DNA of 34,857 nucleotides from Paracoccaceae bacterium. Lineage in GTDB: Bacteria; Pseudomonadota; Alphaproteobacteria; Rhodobacterales; Rhodobacteraceae. A program made the translations under genes and the position numbers. The DNA is taken from assembly GCA_026707935.1 (NCBI GenBank), contig JAPOVX010000009.1, positions 1 to 34,857 on the forward strand, given 5' to 3'. Positions 26,441-33,460 of the stretch are shown here, one piece after another; position 1 is the first letter of the stretch, and every line of letters starts with the position of its first letter. The notes under the pieces were generated by a model, which was not told where the DNA came from, made no database searches, and saw only the letters and a program-made list of their open reading frames with translations.

Positions 26441-26824
26441 GATCATGACGGACAGGTTCCGGTCCTGAGCCAGATGGGACAACATTCCGCTTGATCATGT
26501 TCACATATAAGCACATTCAGGCGTTTCTGCCGGAAGCTCGGTGATGTCTGATCCCGGAGCCGACGCTTTGCGCAGAACACTGAGGGTGGCTGTTGCGTCA
26601 GGCCAGTCCAGGGGGCGGCTGGCCATGTTCGGCGCGTAAGTGGGGCCGAATGTTACCTGTCGCTGCGTCTGGTCACATTGGAACTTCCCTGCGGACATAG
26701 TGCTGATGCTTGGACGACAAAGGTGCCTGAAGTAAGGGGCAAGGGAAACTCACCAGAACGACAAAACGGCTGTGATGACACGAGGTCGAATTCGTCAACC
26801 GTCCTAACCAGCCAGAGAATCAAC
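26441..26824. other. Accessory DNA without a recognised gene
   Basis: About 380 nt after the integrase remnant. A 65-codon minus frame (26501-26698) has some protein-like character but no recognisable family and no clear ribosome site. It is probably decayed island DNA. Confidence 0.3.
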
Positions 26825-26965
26825 ATGTCTGAATTCAATGATGCCCCAATTTCCTGCCCCGATGAGGATCATTTGGGCATCGATCGGTTTGCACGAACAA
26901 TTGCCAATTGTATTCCGAATCTCCAGGGTCCTGTTGGCAGTGTCTTCTCAGTTCATGGCCGCTGA
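26825..26965 (+). pseudogene. KAP-family P-loop NTPase, N-terminal fragment
   Basis: The 46-codon frame starts at ATG 26825: MSEFNDAPISCPDEDHLGID, then RFARTIANCIPNLQGPVGSV and FSVHGR, then TGA. This matches the beginning of KAP NTPases, where a short D.PI..PEEDxLGI.xFA segment precedes a strand leading into the Walker A GxxGxGK[ST]. The frame stops at the exact place where Walker A should begin, and no other frame restores it. KAP NTPases are membrane-linked ATPases often found in phage-defence regions. Here only the stub remains. Confidence 0.65.
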
Positions 26966-27007
26966 GATTCCGGCACCGTAGCTGAACGCCCGCCACCGGC
27001 TCGCGAG

Positions 27008-27170
27008 AGGGGGGTCAAAAATTCGTTCCGGCGGCCGTCAAACCCGTGACTCTCTTCCTGATTGTCGCGCTGCAGGATTGTCCAGCAGAAAAGATCCTTC
27101 TGGAAAAGAGAAGGCCGGCTGGTGGGTCAATTTTGAACGCGAACCCTGGGTCAGATTTGAACTGGACTAG
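27008..27170. repeat. Repeated GGGTCA motifs, possible IS-end remnant
   Basis: Three related motifs occur: GGGTCAAAAATT (27012), GGGTCAATTTTGAAC (27124) and GGGTCAGATTTGAAC (27149). Repeated GGGTCA(A/G)xTTTGxA units are a feature of IS21-type element ends. No transposase remains. It could mark the deletion that removed the KAP NTPase body. Confidence 0.3.
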
Positions 27171-27326
27171 ACAAACGGCACGAGAGAGCCATTCCCGGGT
27201 ACGGGTTCAGCCGGAATTGCAACGTTTTCTCAGTCAACCATTCTTCACCGTCTGAATCGGCCTCGACGAATGCATGGAACGATGAGGGTCACAAGTGCTA
27301 TTGGAGTTCCCCAATCATATATGGAC

Positions 27327-27355
27327 TTGACACCATATGGACAGTAGACCATATA
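27327..27355 (+). promoter_or_regulatory. Toxin-antitoxin promoter with CCATAT operator repeats
   Basis: TTGACA (27327-27332), a 17-nt spacer and CATATA (27350-27355) precede the HigB-like gene. The palindrome CCATATGG (27333-27340) and a related CCATATAG (27349-27356) lie in the spacer and on the -10, with a further CATATATGG upstream (27316-27324). Such repeated half-sites are expected for an operator bound by the XRE antitoxin (inference). Confidence 0.6.
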
Positions 27356-27389
27356 GACGGCAGATTTCAACAAAACAATAGGAGTGCGC

Positions 27390-27731
27390 ATGGTATGGAG
27401 AGTGCTCTTCGATCCCGAGTTCGAATTGGAATTCAAGGGGTTTCCCGACGAAGTCAAGATCGAGATTCTCGCTCGGGCCGAATTGTTAAAACTGCGAGGA
27501 CCGCATTTGGGCCGCCCGTATGCCGACACATTGAATGGTTCAAGGCACGCAAACATGAAGGAACTTCGGTTCACAGCAGTTAACGGGGCATGGCGTGTTG
27601 CGTTCGCATTCGATCCGAACCGAAACGCAATTCTGTTGGCAGCTGGGAACAAGTCGCACATGAACGAGAAACGATTCTATCGGACCTTGATTGCAACCGC
27701 CGACAAGCGGTTTGAGAGAGTGTTATCATGA
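27390..27731 (+). CDS. HigB/RelE-superfamily toxin (Gp49-like)
   Basis: The 113-residue protein starts at ATG 27390 after GGAG with 5-nt spacing; a GTG 6 nt upstream overlaps that site and is rejected. The sequence has FDPEFELEFKGFPDEVK, then LLKLRGPHLGRPYADTLNGS, KELRF, WRVAFAFDPNRNAILLAAGN and a basic tail with FYRTLIATADKRF. These match the Gp49-like HigB toxins (phage-derived Gp49-like DUF891), which are ribosome-associated mRNA interferases in studied members. The XRE gene downstream is its expected antitoxin, 99 nt away. The pair appears intact. Confidence 0.85.
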   Translation: MVWRVLFDPEFELEFKGFPDEVKIEILARAELLKLRGPHLGRPYADTLNGSRHANMKELRFTAVNGAWRVAFAFDPNRNAILLAAGNKSHMNEKRFYRTLIATADKRFERVLS

Positions 27732-27830
27732 ACGAAAAGGAGATCGGTCACCGTGAATTGTGACCTGGATTGACAGAAGTGAACTTCGCATCAGAATTGA
27801 AACCGTATTGTAGTTGATGGGAGAAAACGA

Positions 27831-28160
27831 ATGAAAGCCGTTAGTTTGGAAGATGTGTTGGCTGCCGAGGCCCCGGAACTGCGAGAAAGGGTAAAAGTCC
27901 GGGCCGCGCAACTGGTCGCCGAGGAAATGACATTGCGTGAATTCCGCAAGAGGCTAGCGCTTACGCAAGTTCAGGTCGCGGATGAACTCGGTATTGGACA
28001 GGATAGTATGTCGAGGATCGAACGACGTGATGACATGCTAATTTCGACGTTGCGCAGGACACTTGAGGCAATGGGTGGTTCGTTATCGCTGGTGGCGACG
28101 CTTCCCGACCACGGACGCGTGGAGTTAACGGGGCTGGGCGAGTTTTGCGTAGGCGATTGA
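27831..28160 (+). CDS. XRE-family antitoxin (HigA-like)
   Basis: The 109-residue product has a helix-turn-helix at residues about 33-62 (MTLREFRKRLALTQVQVADE then LGIGQDSMSRIERR) and the following ISTLRRTLEAMGGSLSLVA, typical of HigA/XRE antitoxins paired with Gp49-like toxins. GGAG lies 8 nt before ATG 27831. The 99-nt gap after the toxin is longer than usual and contains TTGACA (27768-27773) with a weak AGAATT 17 nt later, so the antitoxin may have a second promoter. Confidence 0.85.
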   Translation: MKAVSLEDVLAAEAPELRERVKVRAAQLVAEEMTLREFRKRLALTQVQVADELGIGQDSMSRIERRDDMLISTLRRTLEAMGGSLSLVATLPDHGRVELTGLGEFCVGD

Positions 28161-28753
28161 TGGCCATAACCCAACTTGGGTCCGAGAGTCCTACAAGGAA
28201 GTTCGACCGGAACTGCTTTAATTCCAGGTGCGCGATAGCCAGAGAATCCGGATTTCCTCTTGAGGGCAATAGCGGTCCTGTTGGTTAGGTTGGTCGTAAA
28301 ACCACGCTTGGTAAGAACAGTCGCTACGGAACGGCAATCTGGATTTCTTTGTATGAAGTTGATCTTCCTCCTGAAGAATTTCACACGTCCGGTCGCAAAC
28401 ATTTCGTTGTTCAAAAGTTCCTGAAGTGTGGGGATTATATCGGCTTGAAACGGTAGCTGGCTGGGCGTCCGAACACGATTTCCGGCAGCGAGCAATCCAT
28501 CCATCGTGCGCTCGGATATCAGCCGTCACTCGAAATGCGCGATTGAGTCGAACAGATGGAAAACAAGTTCACTGGCTGACGAAGTGGTGTAGGAATCGTT
28601 TTCAAGGCAGATCAGATTGATCTCTTGCACTTCCAGTGTGGCGACGGACTCAAAAGCCACCCGTGCAAACGCCCGAGGCGGTCAAGCCGACAACGAAACA
28701 GGAATAGCACTGAGAACTGTCGCTATACCTGGATTCTTGCCACGCAATGACGA
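28161..28753. other. Island DNA without a supported gene
   Basis: About 590 nt. A minus frame of 177 codons (27971-28504) has a protein-like stretch around LLNNEMFATGRVKFFRRK but runs antisense through the antitoxin gene and has no family match. A second minus frame (28218-28529) is equally unsupported. A+T content is higher than in the core. Confidence 0.3.
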
Positions 28754-28960
28754 GTGTTTGATGGAACCCGATTTATTCGGGATTGTGTGTCATCATCGGG
28801 CCAGTCGGTGCACTCATCCGCACAGGCGGTTCGGGAACGAATTGACCGGAAATTGGCAACTGGCACCTATGGCGGCAAACCGATAGTCGGTCTCAACAAA
28901 AAGACACGCCGGCCGAAGGAAACAACGACACATGAACCGATTTACCACGGAGATCACTGA
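28754..28960 (+). CDS. Possible small protein upstream of the HARP/HEPN gene
   Basis: A 68-codon frame opens with GTG 28754 directly after an in-frame stop. The C-terminal half (RERIDRKLATGTYGGKPIVG, then basic LNKKTRRPKE) looks protein-like. Its 3' end overlaps the next gene by 29 nt. There is no clear ribosome site. It could be the remnant of a longer gene rather than a real small protein. Confidence 0.3.
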   Translation: MFDGTRFIRDCVSSSGQSVHSSAQAVRERIDRKLATGTYGGKPIVGLNKKTRRPKETTTHEPIYHGDH

Positions 28961-29876
28961 AGACAAGCAGCATTACTACATTCGAATAACGGCAAGCGAG
29001 CGTGAACGCGCAAAACGGATCCCAGGGCGGCGTTGGGACCCGGGTATTGCCAAGTGGGTCTGCCCCAGAACGAAAGTTGCCTATGATGCGATCATGCGGG
29101 AATTCACACGCCACGACGACCGCGTCGTAATCGGATCACCTCCCGCTGCTCCGGACACGACACCACAACAGATTCTTGAAATTGGACGTAATATTCCCCC
29201 CGACTGGGCCAAGAGCCTCACCGAAATGCCCAAAGAACTGGAGGATATCAAGGCCGGAGCAGCCGCCAGCACGGAATCACTGGATCGCTTACTTGAACAA
29301 CAACAGACTATTCTTGAAATGCTATCCGAATCCGAACCTGCCCCGGGTCCACGAGATACGGAGACTTCAACTGTTTTTTCCCGTCGCTTGCGGGACATAG
29401 CCGCCGGCACAGCTCAGCACGATGCTTCGTTCATCGACCTGACTCAATCGTTCGAAATCGAGGACGCGCCGATCGACTGTGTGGCGCGTTCCCACAGCAG
29501 CGTCGAAAAGTCTCTCCGTGAATTCACCGGTACGAGTAATCCGAGGACCACTTTCGTCGAATTAATCGACACCGCAAAAAAACTGGAGTTGTTCCCCAGA
29601 GGGCCAGTCAACGTGGTTCAGGAGCTGTTTGCGATGAATCGCCTGAGGAATTCGCTGGTGCACTCCAAGCCGGACATGGACAAGCACACGCGCACTGCAT
29701 TGGCGATTCTCTATTTTCTCAATTTGGCTCGTGTTTGGCCGTATTTCGCGTCTGAACAGCGTCAAGAACACGGGGAAACTCTCGATGATCGCTTTCAAAA
29801 AAGCAGTATGGTCTATGCGGACGGACGCTTTCGGTCGGGTGCCACCGTAACTGGACCCACCGGTAGAACGCGCTGA
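28932..29876 (+). CDS. HARP-like / HEPN-like two-domain protein, candidate defence or toxin RNase
   Basis: The 314-residue product starts at ATG 28932 after AGGA. Residues about 14-58 (YYIRITASERERAKRIPGRR, then WDPGIAKWVCPRTKVAYDAI) resemble the HARP module of SMARCAL1-type helicases, with the IPG..WDP..K.W pattern, but no helicase follows. Residues about 95-135 are likely coiled coil (ELEDIKAGAA, LLEQQQTILEML). The C-terminal part (about 187-272) is helical and holds RLRNSLVHS, an exact R-N-x3-H motif (R239, N240, H244) like the catalytic motif of HEPN ribonucleases. I infer a nucleic-acid-sensing N-terminus coupled to a possible RNase. It is convergent with the micro-gene cluster and in an island with toxin-antitoxin genes. 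The precise family is not recognised. Confidence 0.6.
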   Translation: MNRFTTEITEDKQHYYIRITASERERAKRIPGRRWDPGIAKWVCPRTKVAYDAIMREFTRHDDRVVIGSPPAAPDTTPQQILEIGRNIPPDWAKSLTEMPKELEDIKAGAAASTESLDRLLEQQQTILEMLSESEPAPGPRDTETSTVFSRRLRDIAAGTAQHDASFIDLTQSFEIEDAPIDCVARSHSSVEKSLREFTGTSNPRTTFVELIDTAKKLELFPRGPVNVVQELFAMNRLRNSLVHSKPDMDKHTRTALAILYFLNLARVWPYFASEQRQEHGETLDDRFQKSSMVYADGRFRSGATVTGPTGRTR

Positions 29877-30073
29877 ATTACAGGAACAACCACGATGTTG
29901 CGCTTTGTGGTTAGGACATGGAATCTTCGAAATTATCCGAATGTTTGAAAAAAAGCACCCACGATTAAAGCCACCATTCCTGATCAAACTGCTGATGCCG
30001 ATTCGCCCCCAATATTGGAATAGGAGCGGATGCAACTGAAAACCTTGCACGAGACGAGGATCGCCCCTTCGGT

Positions 30074-30382
30074 CTAATGCAAGGTCGCGACAATTTCGGC
30101 GTTGGTCCGATGCGCGTCGATCTTGTCGAAACACACCGGAACGCTGGCGTTTTCGCCGACTTGCACCCGGTCCTTGAAAAACAGCGTTTCTTCCATGACG
30201 AGCCCGAGAAAATCGCCGGACGGTTCGATTTCGACATATTGTTCGGTCTCGCCAGCTTGGACACCATACGGCTCGATGACAACGGTGTGTGGAGTACGTG
30301 GGGTACAGTTTTGCGTCTTCTTCTCCTTCTTGTCCTGGCTCCTATCGCCGCCGCCATTCCCACGGTGCGAGAAACGTGCCAT
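30074..30382 (-). CDS. Small unknown protein, last gene of micro-operon
   Basis: The 102-residue product starts at ATG 30382, 15 nt after the previous stop, with a GGGG/GTGGG purine stretch upstream. The N-terminal 27 residues are basic and hydrophilic (DRSQDKKEKKTQN). The remainder is acidic and beta-like (TVVIEPYGVQAGETEQYVEI, then FLGLVMEETLFFKDRVQVGE and VPVCFDKIDA). I do not recognise a family. It is co-oriented with three tiny genes upstream and convergent with the HARP/HEPN gene, with a gap of 197 nt. Confidence 0.6.
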   Translation of the reverse strand: MARFSHRGNGGGDRSQDKKEKKTQNCTPRTPHTVVIEPYGVQAGETEQYVEIEPSGDFLGLVMEETLFFKDRVQVGENASVPVCFDKIDAHRTNAEIVATLH

Positions 30383-30397
30383 CCCACATACCCCGCT

Positions 30398-30490
30398 TCA
30401 AAAGACGTGCGCGATGTTGCGGAGTGGCGTAATGTGAATTAGCGCCTTGTCGTTGGGGACGTTCAGATAGACATAATAATCGAGGCTCAT
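30398..30490 (-). CDS. 30-residue micro-protein in a coupled gene series
   Basis: ATG 30490 overlaps the stop of the 74-aa gene (ATGA). The product begins MSLDYYVYLNVPNDKALIHI and ends PLRNIAHVF, then TGA. The overlap suggests it is translated. The start resembles a well-formed domain that ends too early, so this may be a frameshifted remnant of a longer protein whose continuation lies in another frame toward 30342 (there RGMWDGTFLAPWEW). Function unknown. Confidence 0.45.
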   Translation of the reverse strand: MSLDYYVYLNVPNDKALIHITPLRNIAHVF

Positions 30491-30711
30491 GCTGCAGCCT
30501 CCCGCTCAGCGATTTCGTCTTCCGCGAACTCGACGTCGCGTTCTGTGTTGTCCGTTCCTGCTTCGACAACCACGGGCTTACCTATCGGGTCCGCGACAAT
30601 CGCGGAAAGCGCTCGCATCCGTATGTCGGAGAATGCCTGGAATTCGTCTCTGCGCAGTTCGTTCAGGAGCCGAACGGGGATCGTCGGTCCACCGGCAATC
30701 AGTTCAGGCAT
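30487..30711 (-). CDS. 74-residue unknown protein in micro-operon
   Basis: ATG 30711 overlaps the preceding gene by 13 nt and its stop overlaps the next start by 4 nt. The sequence begins MPELIAGGPTIPVRLLNELR and has an acidic C-terminus (ERDVEFAEDEIAEREAAA). Mixed helical character, no recognised domain, no membrane segment. It is treated as real because of the tight overlaps on both sides. Confidence 0.55.
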   Translation of the reverse strand: MPELIAGGPTIPVRLLNELRRDEFQAFSDIRMRALSAIVADPIGKPVVVEAGTDNTERDVEFAEDEIAEREAAA

Positions 30712-30944
30712 TGCTGACTTGGCTTCCTTTCAGGCGGACGAACGCAGGATAGCATGACCTTCAGAAAATCCAGACGATCGGCCACAAGCTCGGCGCGAAA
30801 CAGCTTTCGGCCGCGATCGAATACGAATGGCGCCTCGTTCTGGAGCTTCTCAAGCCTACCCAGCGCCCACTCGTCACCGTAGAGATGGACATCCATGGAT
30901 CCGCCATCGGATAAGTAGTGGGCGAACCCTCCGGGTTCCAGCAT
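30699..30944 (-). CDS. 81-residue unknown protein, first gene of micro-operon
   Basis: The frame starts at ATG 30944 and contains GGFAHYLSDGGSMDVHLYGD, then WALGRLEKLQNEAPFVFDRG and ADRLDFLKVML. The same frame stays open upstream to a stop near 31047, with protein-like sequence (CLPTIDPQIRCGVQVHPAAA) but no start codon, so the gene may be 5'-truncated or may use a non-standard start. No family is recognised. Confidence 0.5.
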   Translation of the reverse strand: MLEPGGFAHYLSDGGSMDVHLYGDEWALGRLEKLQNEAPFVFDRGRKLFRAELVADRLDFLKVMLSCVRPPERKPSQQCLN

Positions 30945-31047
30945 AGTCCGTCCGTCCGCCGCAGCCGGATGGACCTGGACCCCACACCTGATCTGCGGGT
31001 CAATCGTCGGAAGACACCTCTTGTTACGAGATGCACCCAGCCGCTAC

Positions 31048-31344
31048 CGACACAGCAGTTGCGTAAGGAACTCGGATAACCCAAACTGGTGAGGCAAGCG
31101 GCGTCCGCCAACAGTTCTGCCAGCAGAACGTACCGAAGACGGTTTGGCATAATCCGTTTTCGCTCTCACATGGTACCGCAAACAACAAATCTTTAAACTG
31201 ACGACAAGTTCACAAAACCTGCAATTCACCTACCCACAGAATTCAAATCGATATAGGCCATTAACACGACAATGCGTCGAGTGAACTGAAGTACGCGGAT
31301 TTAAGCCGACGTCATTGCCAAGTCTCAACTCTCGAATTCTTTCC
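31048..31344. other. Spacer with no supported gene
   Basis: About 300 nt, A+T richer than the core. Short minus frames (for example 31044-31229) lack support. A promoter for the micro-operon would be expected here, but no strong -35/-10 pair was seen. Confidence 0.3.
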
Positions 31345-31644
31345 TCATGTTGACCAAAAGCGCTTGTGAAGTGCTTCATTTTCCGGCGTCATGGACTCGG
31401 CCATAGTGGCAATGCGTTCCTGGAGGACGCCGTTTTCCGTACGAAACTTCTGTAATTCCATTGCAGCGTATCGTACTTCTCCAGTGAAACAGTGACCGAG
31501 TTGATCCCCCAGTTTGTCGGGGGTCGTCCGTTGCTCCAAGTCGCTGAATGTCGAGGTGATCCACTTCGGATTTAAAGAATCGATGGCATTTGCCTGCGTT
31601 TCTGTGCACTTGCGCAGAAATAGTCCGGTTTCCGAAAGATTCGA
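31345..31644 (-). pseudogene. 5'-truncated gene ending at the tRNA-linked repeat
   Basis: The minus frame is open for 99 codons from 31644 to a stop at 31345. It reads like a real protein throughout: LRKCTETQANAIDSLNPKW, then TSTFSDLEQRTTPDKLGDQL, YAAMELQKFRTENGVLQERI and MTPENEALHKRFW, helical with coiled-coil character. There is no ATG or GTG start; a TTG at 31539 is the only candidate and lies inside the protein-like part. The frame is cut where the direct repeat begins, so this is probably the C-terminal remnant of a larger gene. No family is recognised. Confidence 0.5.
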
Positions 31645-31985
31645 TTATTGTCTTGAACTGCATTGTCACACTTCGCTATTGGGGCGGCGGAGACGTGGCC
31701 GAGTGGTTGAAGGCGCTCCCCTGCTAAGACATTTCAACACCGTTTGTTCATGTTCCGTTCGTGGTTTACCCCGCGTCTTGTTCGCGTTTGAACGCTTTCA
31801 AAACTGTCGTTTCCGGTACATGTACCAGAAACAAACTTAATGTCGGCTCCCCATGATCATGGCCGCGTCACGCAGGTAGTCAGGGCTGTGATGGGCGTAA
31901 GTCTTTTCCAGGACATCCATTGAAACTCCGAAAAATCCGGCAGCGATCCACCGATCCATGCCCCGCTGCATCGCCCACGTTATTG
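31640..31985 (+). repeat. Diverged direct repeat, copy 2: tRNA-Ser upstream, half-site and integrase 3' end
   Basis: Partner of 25959-26300. It includes a TTGAAC-N17-CTATTG promoter-like pair (31653-31681) that is degraded in copy 1 (GGATTG), the tRNA half, a linker and the antisense 3' end of the integrase gene. Copy 2 is closer to a working tRNA, which suggests it was functional more recently. Confidence 0.75.
31689..31728 (+). pseudogene. tRNA-Ser(GCU) 5' half, attachment site of island B
   Basis: 40 nt carry an intact acceptor strand GGAGACG, a normal D-arm (GCCGAGTGGTTGAAGGC) and the anticodon stem-loop start CTCCC-CTGCTAA (anticodon GCT). The sequence then leaves the tRNA one base into the 3' side of the stem. 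This is a normal crossover position for tyrosine integrases that use the anticodon loop. No 3' half follows in the window. Confidence 0.8.
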
Positions 31986-32865
31986 ACGTGTGCCGCAAGT
32001 CGTGGCGGGTGCAATGATCGATACCGGCTTCCTTCAAGGCCCGCGCCCAAGCAGTCTTGACGCTGGCAACCCGTTGGCCGTCGATCTCGACAACCCAGCG
32101 TGCGCCATTCTTTTCCCATCGACGCATGTGTGCCAGCAAGGGACGCGGTATCGGGATCGGCGGTTGTCGCTTCTTTGTTTCAGCTTGTCCTGCACCCCGG
32201 CGATACATCATTCCTGATTCGGTATCGACGTACCCGCCTTGTGTGTGAGCCATGAACATCAAGTTCATGATCGCGCCGGATCGCGTACCGGTATGAATCG
32301 CCGTCAGGATAAACCGTGCCAAGTGTTTCGATTTCGGATTTCGCCAAGCGGCCCGTACCAACTTGGCCGCTTCATCGCGTGTTAACCAGCGATCCCGCGG
32401 TGGCGGCGGCGGCGGCAAAGTGACCTTGACTGGAGTAAGCAAGTATCCTTGCGCGTGGCAATGGTTCAAAGCGGCCTGCAACACGCCCAGTTCCCGTCGC
32501 ACAGTGCCGGGTTTCACGCCACGGTCTCTGGCATAGCGCCGACATTGCTCTTTGTTGATGATAGCGACCGGCAGCGGCCCCAGAATCGGCCGCAACGCCA
32601 TGATTGAATAACCTATCGTGGCTGGCGCGCGTACTGTCACGCCGTGTTCTTCGCCGTAGATACTCAGCGCCTCTTCAACCGTCATTTGATCGGTCCGGCG
32701 GGGCCCGTTGGGCCGATCTTTTTCCGCGATGTATCGCGCGAGAGCCGTTTCAGCCTCTCCGCGGTCGCCAGTGCCCGTTCCGACGACCCGCGACCCGTCG
32801 CGGATCTCGTAGAGATTGCGGTTTTTTCGGTGGTAGAGGTACGCACCTCTGGATTTTCTCGGCAT
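31837..32865 (-). CDS. Tyrosine site-specific integrase
   Basis: The 342-residue phage/island integrase has an N-terminal arm-binding-like region, a core-binding SAM-like domain (residues about 61-145) and a catalytic domain with R195 (HTGTRSGAIMNL), H288 and R291 (CTRHDLRHTSITWAM) and nucleophile Y323 (KTYAHHSPDYLRDAA). The usual third His/Trp site after FFG holds Val, as I recall in related alphaproteobacterial integrases. A run of six prolines sits at about 151-156. Its 3' end faces the tRNA-Ser half-site 109 nt away. The 5' end overlaps the excisionase-like gene by 184 nt. Confidence 0.92.
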   Translation of the reverse strand: MPRKSRGAYLYHRKNRNLYEIRDGSRVVGTGTGDRGEAETALARYIAEKDRPNGPRRTDQMTVEEALSIYGEEHGVTVRAPATIGYSIMALRPILGPLPVAIINKEQCRRYARDRGVKPGTVRRELGVLQAALNHCHAQGYLLTPVKVTLPPPPPPRDRWLTRDEAAKLVRAAWRNPKSKHLARFILTAIHTGTRSGAIMNLMFMAHTQGGYVDTESGMMYRRGAGQAETKKRQPPIPIPRPLLAHMRRWEKNGARWVVEIDGQRVASVKTAWARALKEAGIDHCTRHDLRHTSITWAMQRGMDRWIAAGFFGVSMDVLEKTYAHHSPDYLRDAAMIMGSRH

Positions 32866-33017
32866 TTTTCAATCAACTCCGGAAGTGTAGTGGGATCAAT
32901 TCGGACTGCCCTGCCCATCTTCACAAGGAAGCCGTGCCGCCCCGCCGCCGTGCGGAGTGATGCGGTAGGGACACCCAATTCTCTGGCAGCTTCGGGGATA
33001 GATAGAAGGCGAGGCAT
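32682..33017 (-). CDS. Excisionase-like helix-turn-helix protein
   Basis: The 111-residue product begins MPRLLSIPEAARELGVPTAS then LRTAAGRHGFLVKMGRAVRI and DPTTLPELIEKC, a winged-helix MerR/Xis-type fold. The C-terminal half is low complexity but contains SSERALATAERLKRLSRDTS, a segment I associate with this family, so the long overlap with the integrase gene (184 nt, different frame) seems genuine. It probably controls direction of recombination or integrase expression. The start lies 8 nt after the preceding stop. Confidence 0.75.
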   Translation of the reverse strand: MPRLLSIPEAARELGVPTASLRTAAGRHGFLVKMGRAVRIDPTTLPELIEKCRENPEVRTSTTEKTAISTRSATGRGSSERALATAERLKRLSRDTSRKKIGPTGPAGPIK

Positions 33018-33025
33018 TTGCCTTG

Positions 33026-33418
33026 CTACCCTACGCCCTGACCGTCACGAACCTTAACCAGTGGAACTGGGTGCAAGACATTGAAAGTAAGCCAAAGATC
33101 CGAATGACCGTAAACAAACGTCAGGCCATTCTCTCGCATCAGATCTAGGCGGTCATCGAGGTCCGATTCCTCGTCGCCCCAGTAATTCAGTGCAGACCTT
33201 AAATCGATCATGCTGACTTTTTTGTCAGTCACCCACAGGTCGAATACGGCGGTCACTTTTCCGTTGCGGACAGCCTTGCGGATGGCTTCTGGCGACTTTT
33301 CGAAAAGATCCATCGCCGCCCGTGGCGTCAGCACTTCCCGACCCTCGCGTCGGGCATCTTCTTTTGCTTTTAGTACGCGATTGCGTTCGGCCTTGAGGTA
33401 AGATTGTCGCGGGTTCAT
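33026..33418 (-). CDS. Unknown 130-residue island protein
   Basis: ATG 33418 follows AAAGGG with 7-nt spacing. The N-terminus is charged and helical (YLKAERNRVLKAKEDARREG). The centre (TPRAAMDLFEKSPEAIRKAV then RNGKVTAVFDLWVTDKKVSM) looks like a helix-turn-helix plus strand arrangement. An acidic segment (GDEESDLDDRLDLM) follows. No family is recognised. Directly upstream of the excisionase-like gene in the same orientation, it is probably part of the same recombination operon. Confidence 0.65.
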   Translation of the reverse strand: MNPRQSYLKAERNRVLKAKEDARREGREVLTPRAAMDLFEKSPEAIRKAVRNGKVTAVFDLWVTDKKVSMIDLRSALNYWGDEESDLDDRLDLMRENGLTFVYGHSDLWLTFNVLHPVPLVKVRDGQGVG

Positions 33419-33460
33419 TTCTCTGCCCTTTCGGTAGTTCCACTGGAACCGTTATCGGTA

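Noticed and set aside
27971-28504. 177-codon minus-strand frame with some protein-like sequence
   Set aside because: Its last third is antisense to the HigA-like antitoxin, and no family was recognised for the rest.
30077-30442. 121-codon plus-strand frame with a hydrophobic stretch (LRLLLLLVLAPIAAAI)
   Set aside because: Antisense to the 102-aa gene of the micro-operon; the apparent membrane segment is the complement of its Lys/Glu-rich N-terminus.
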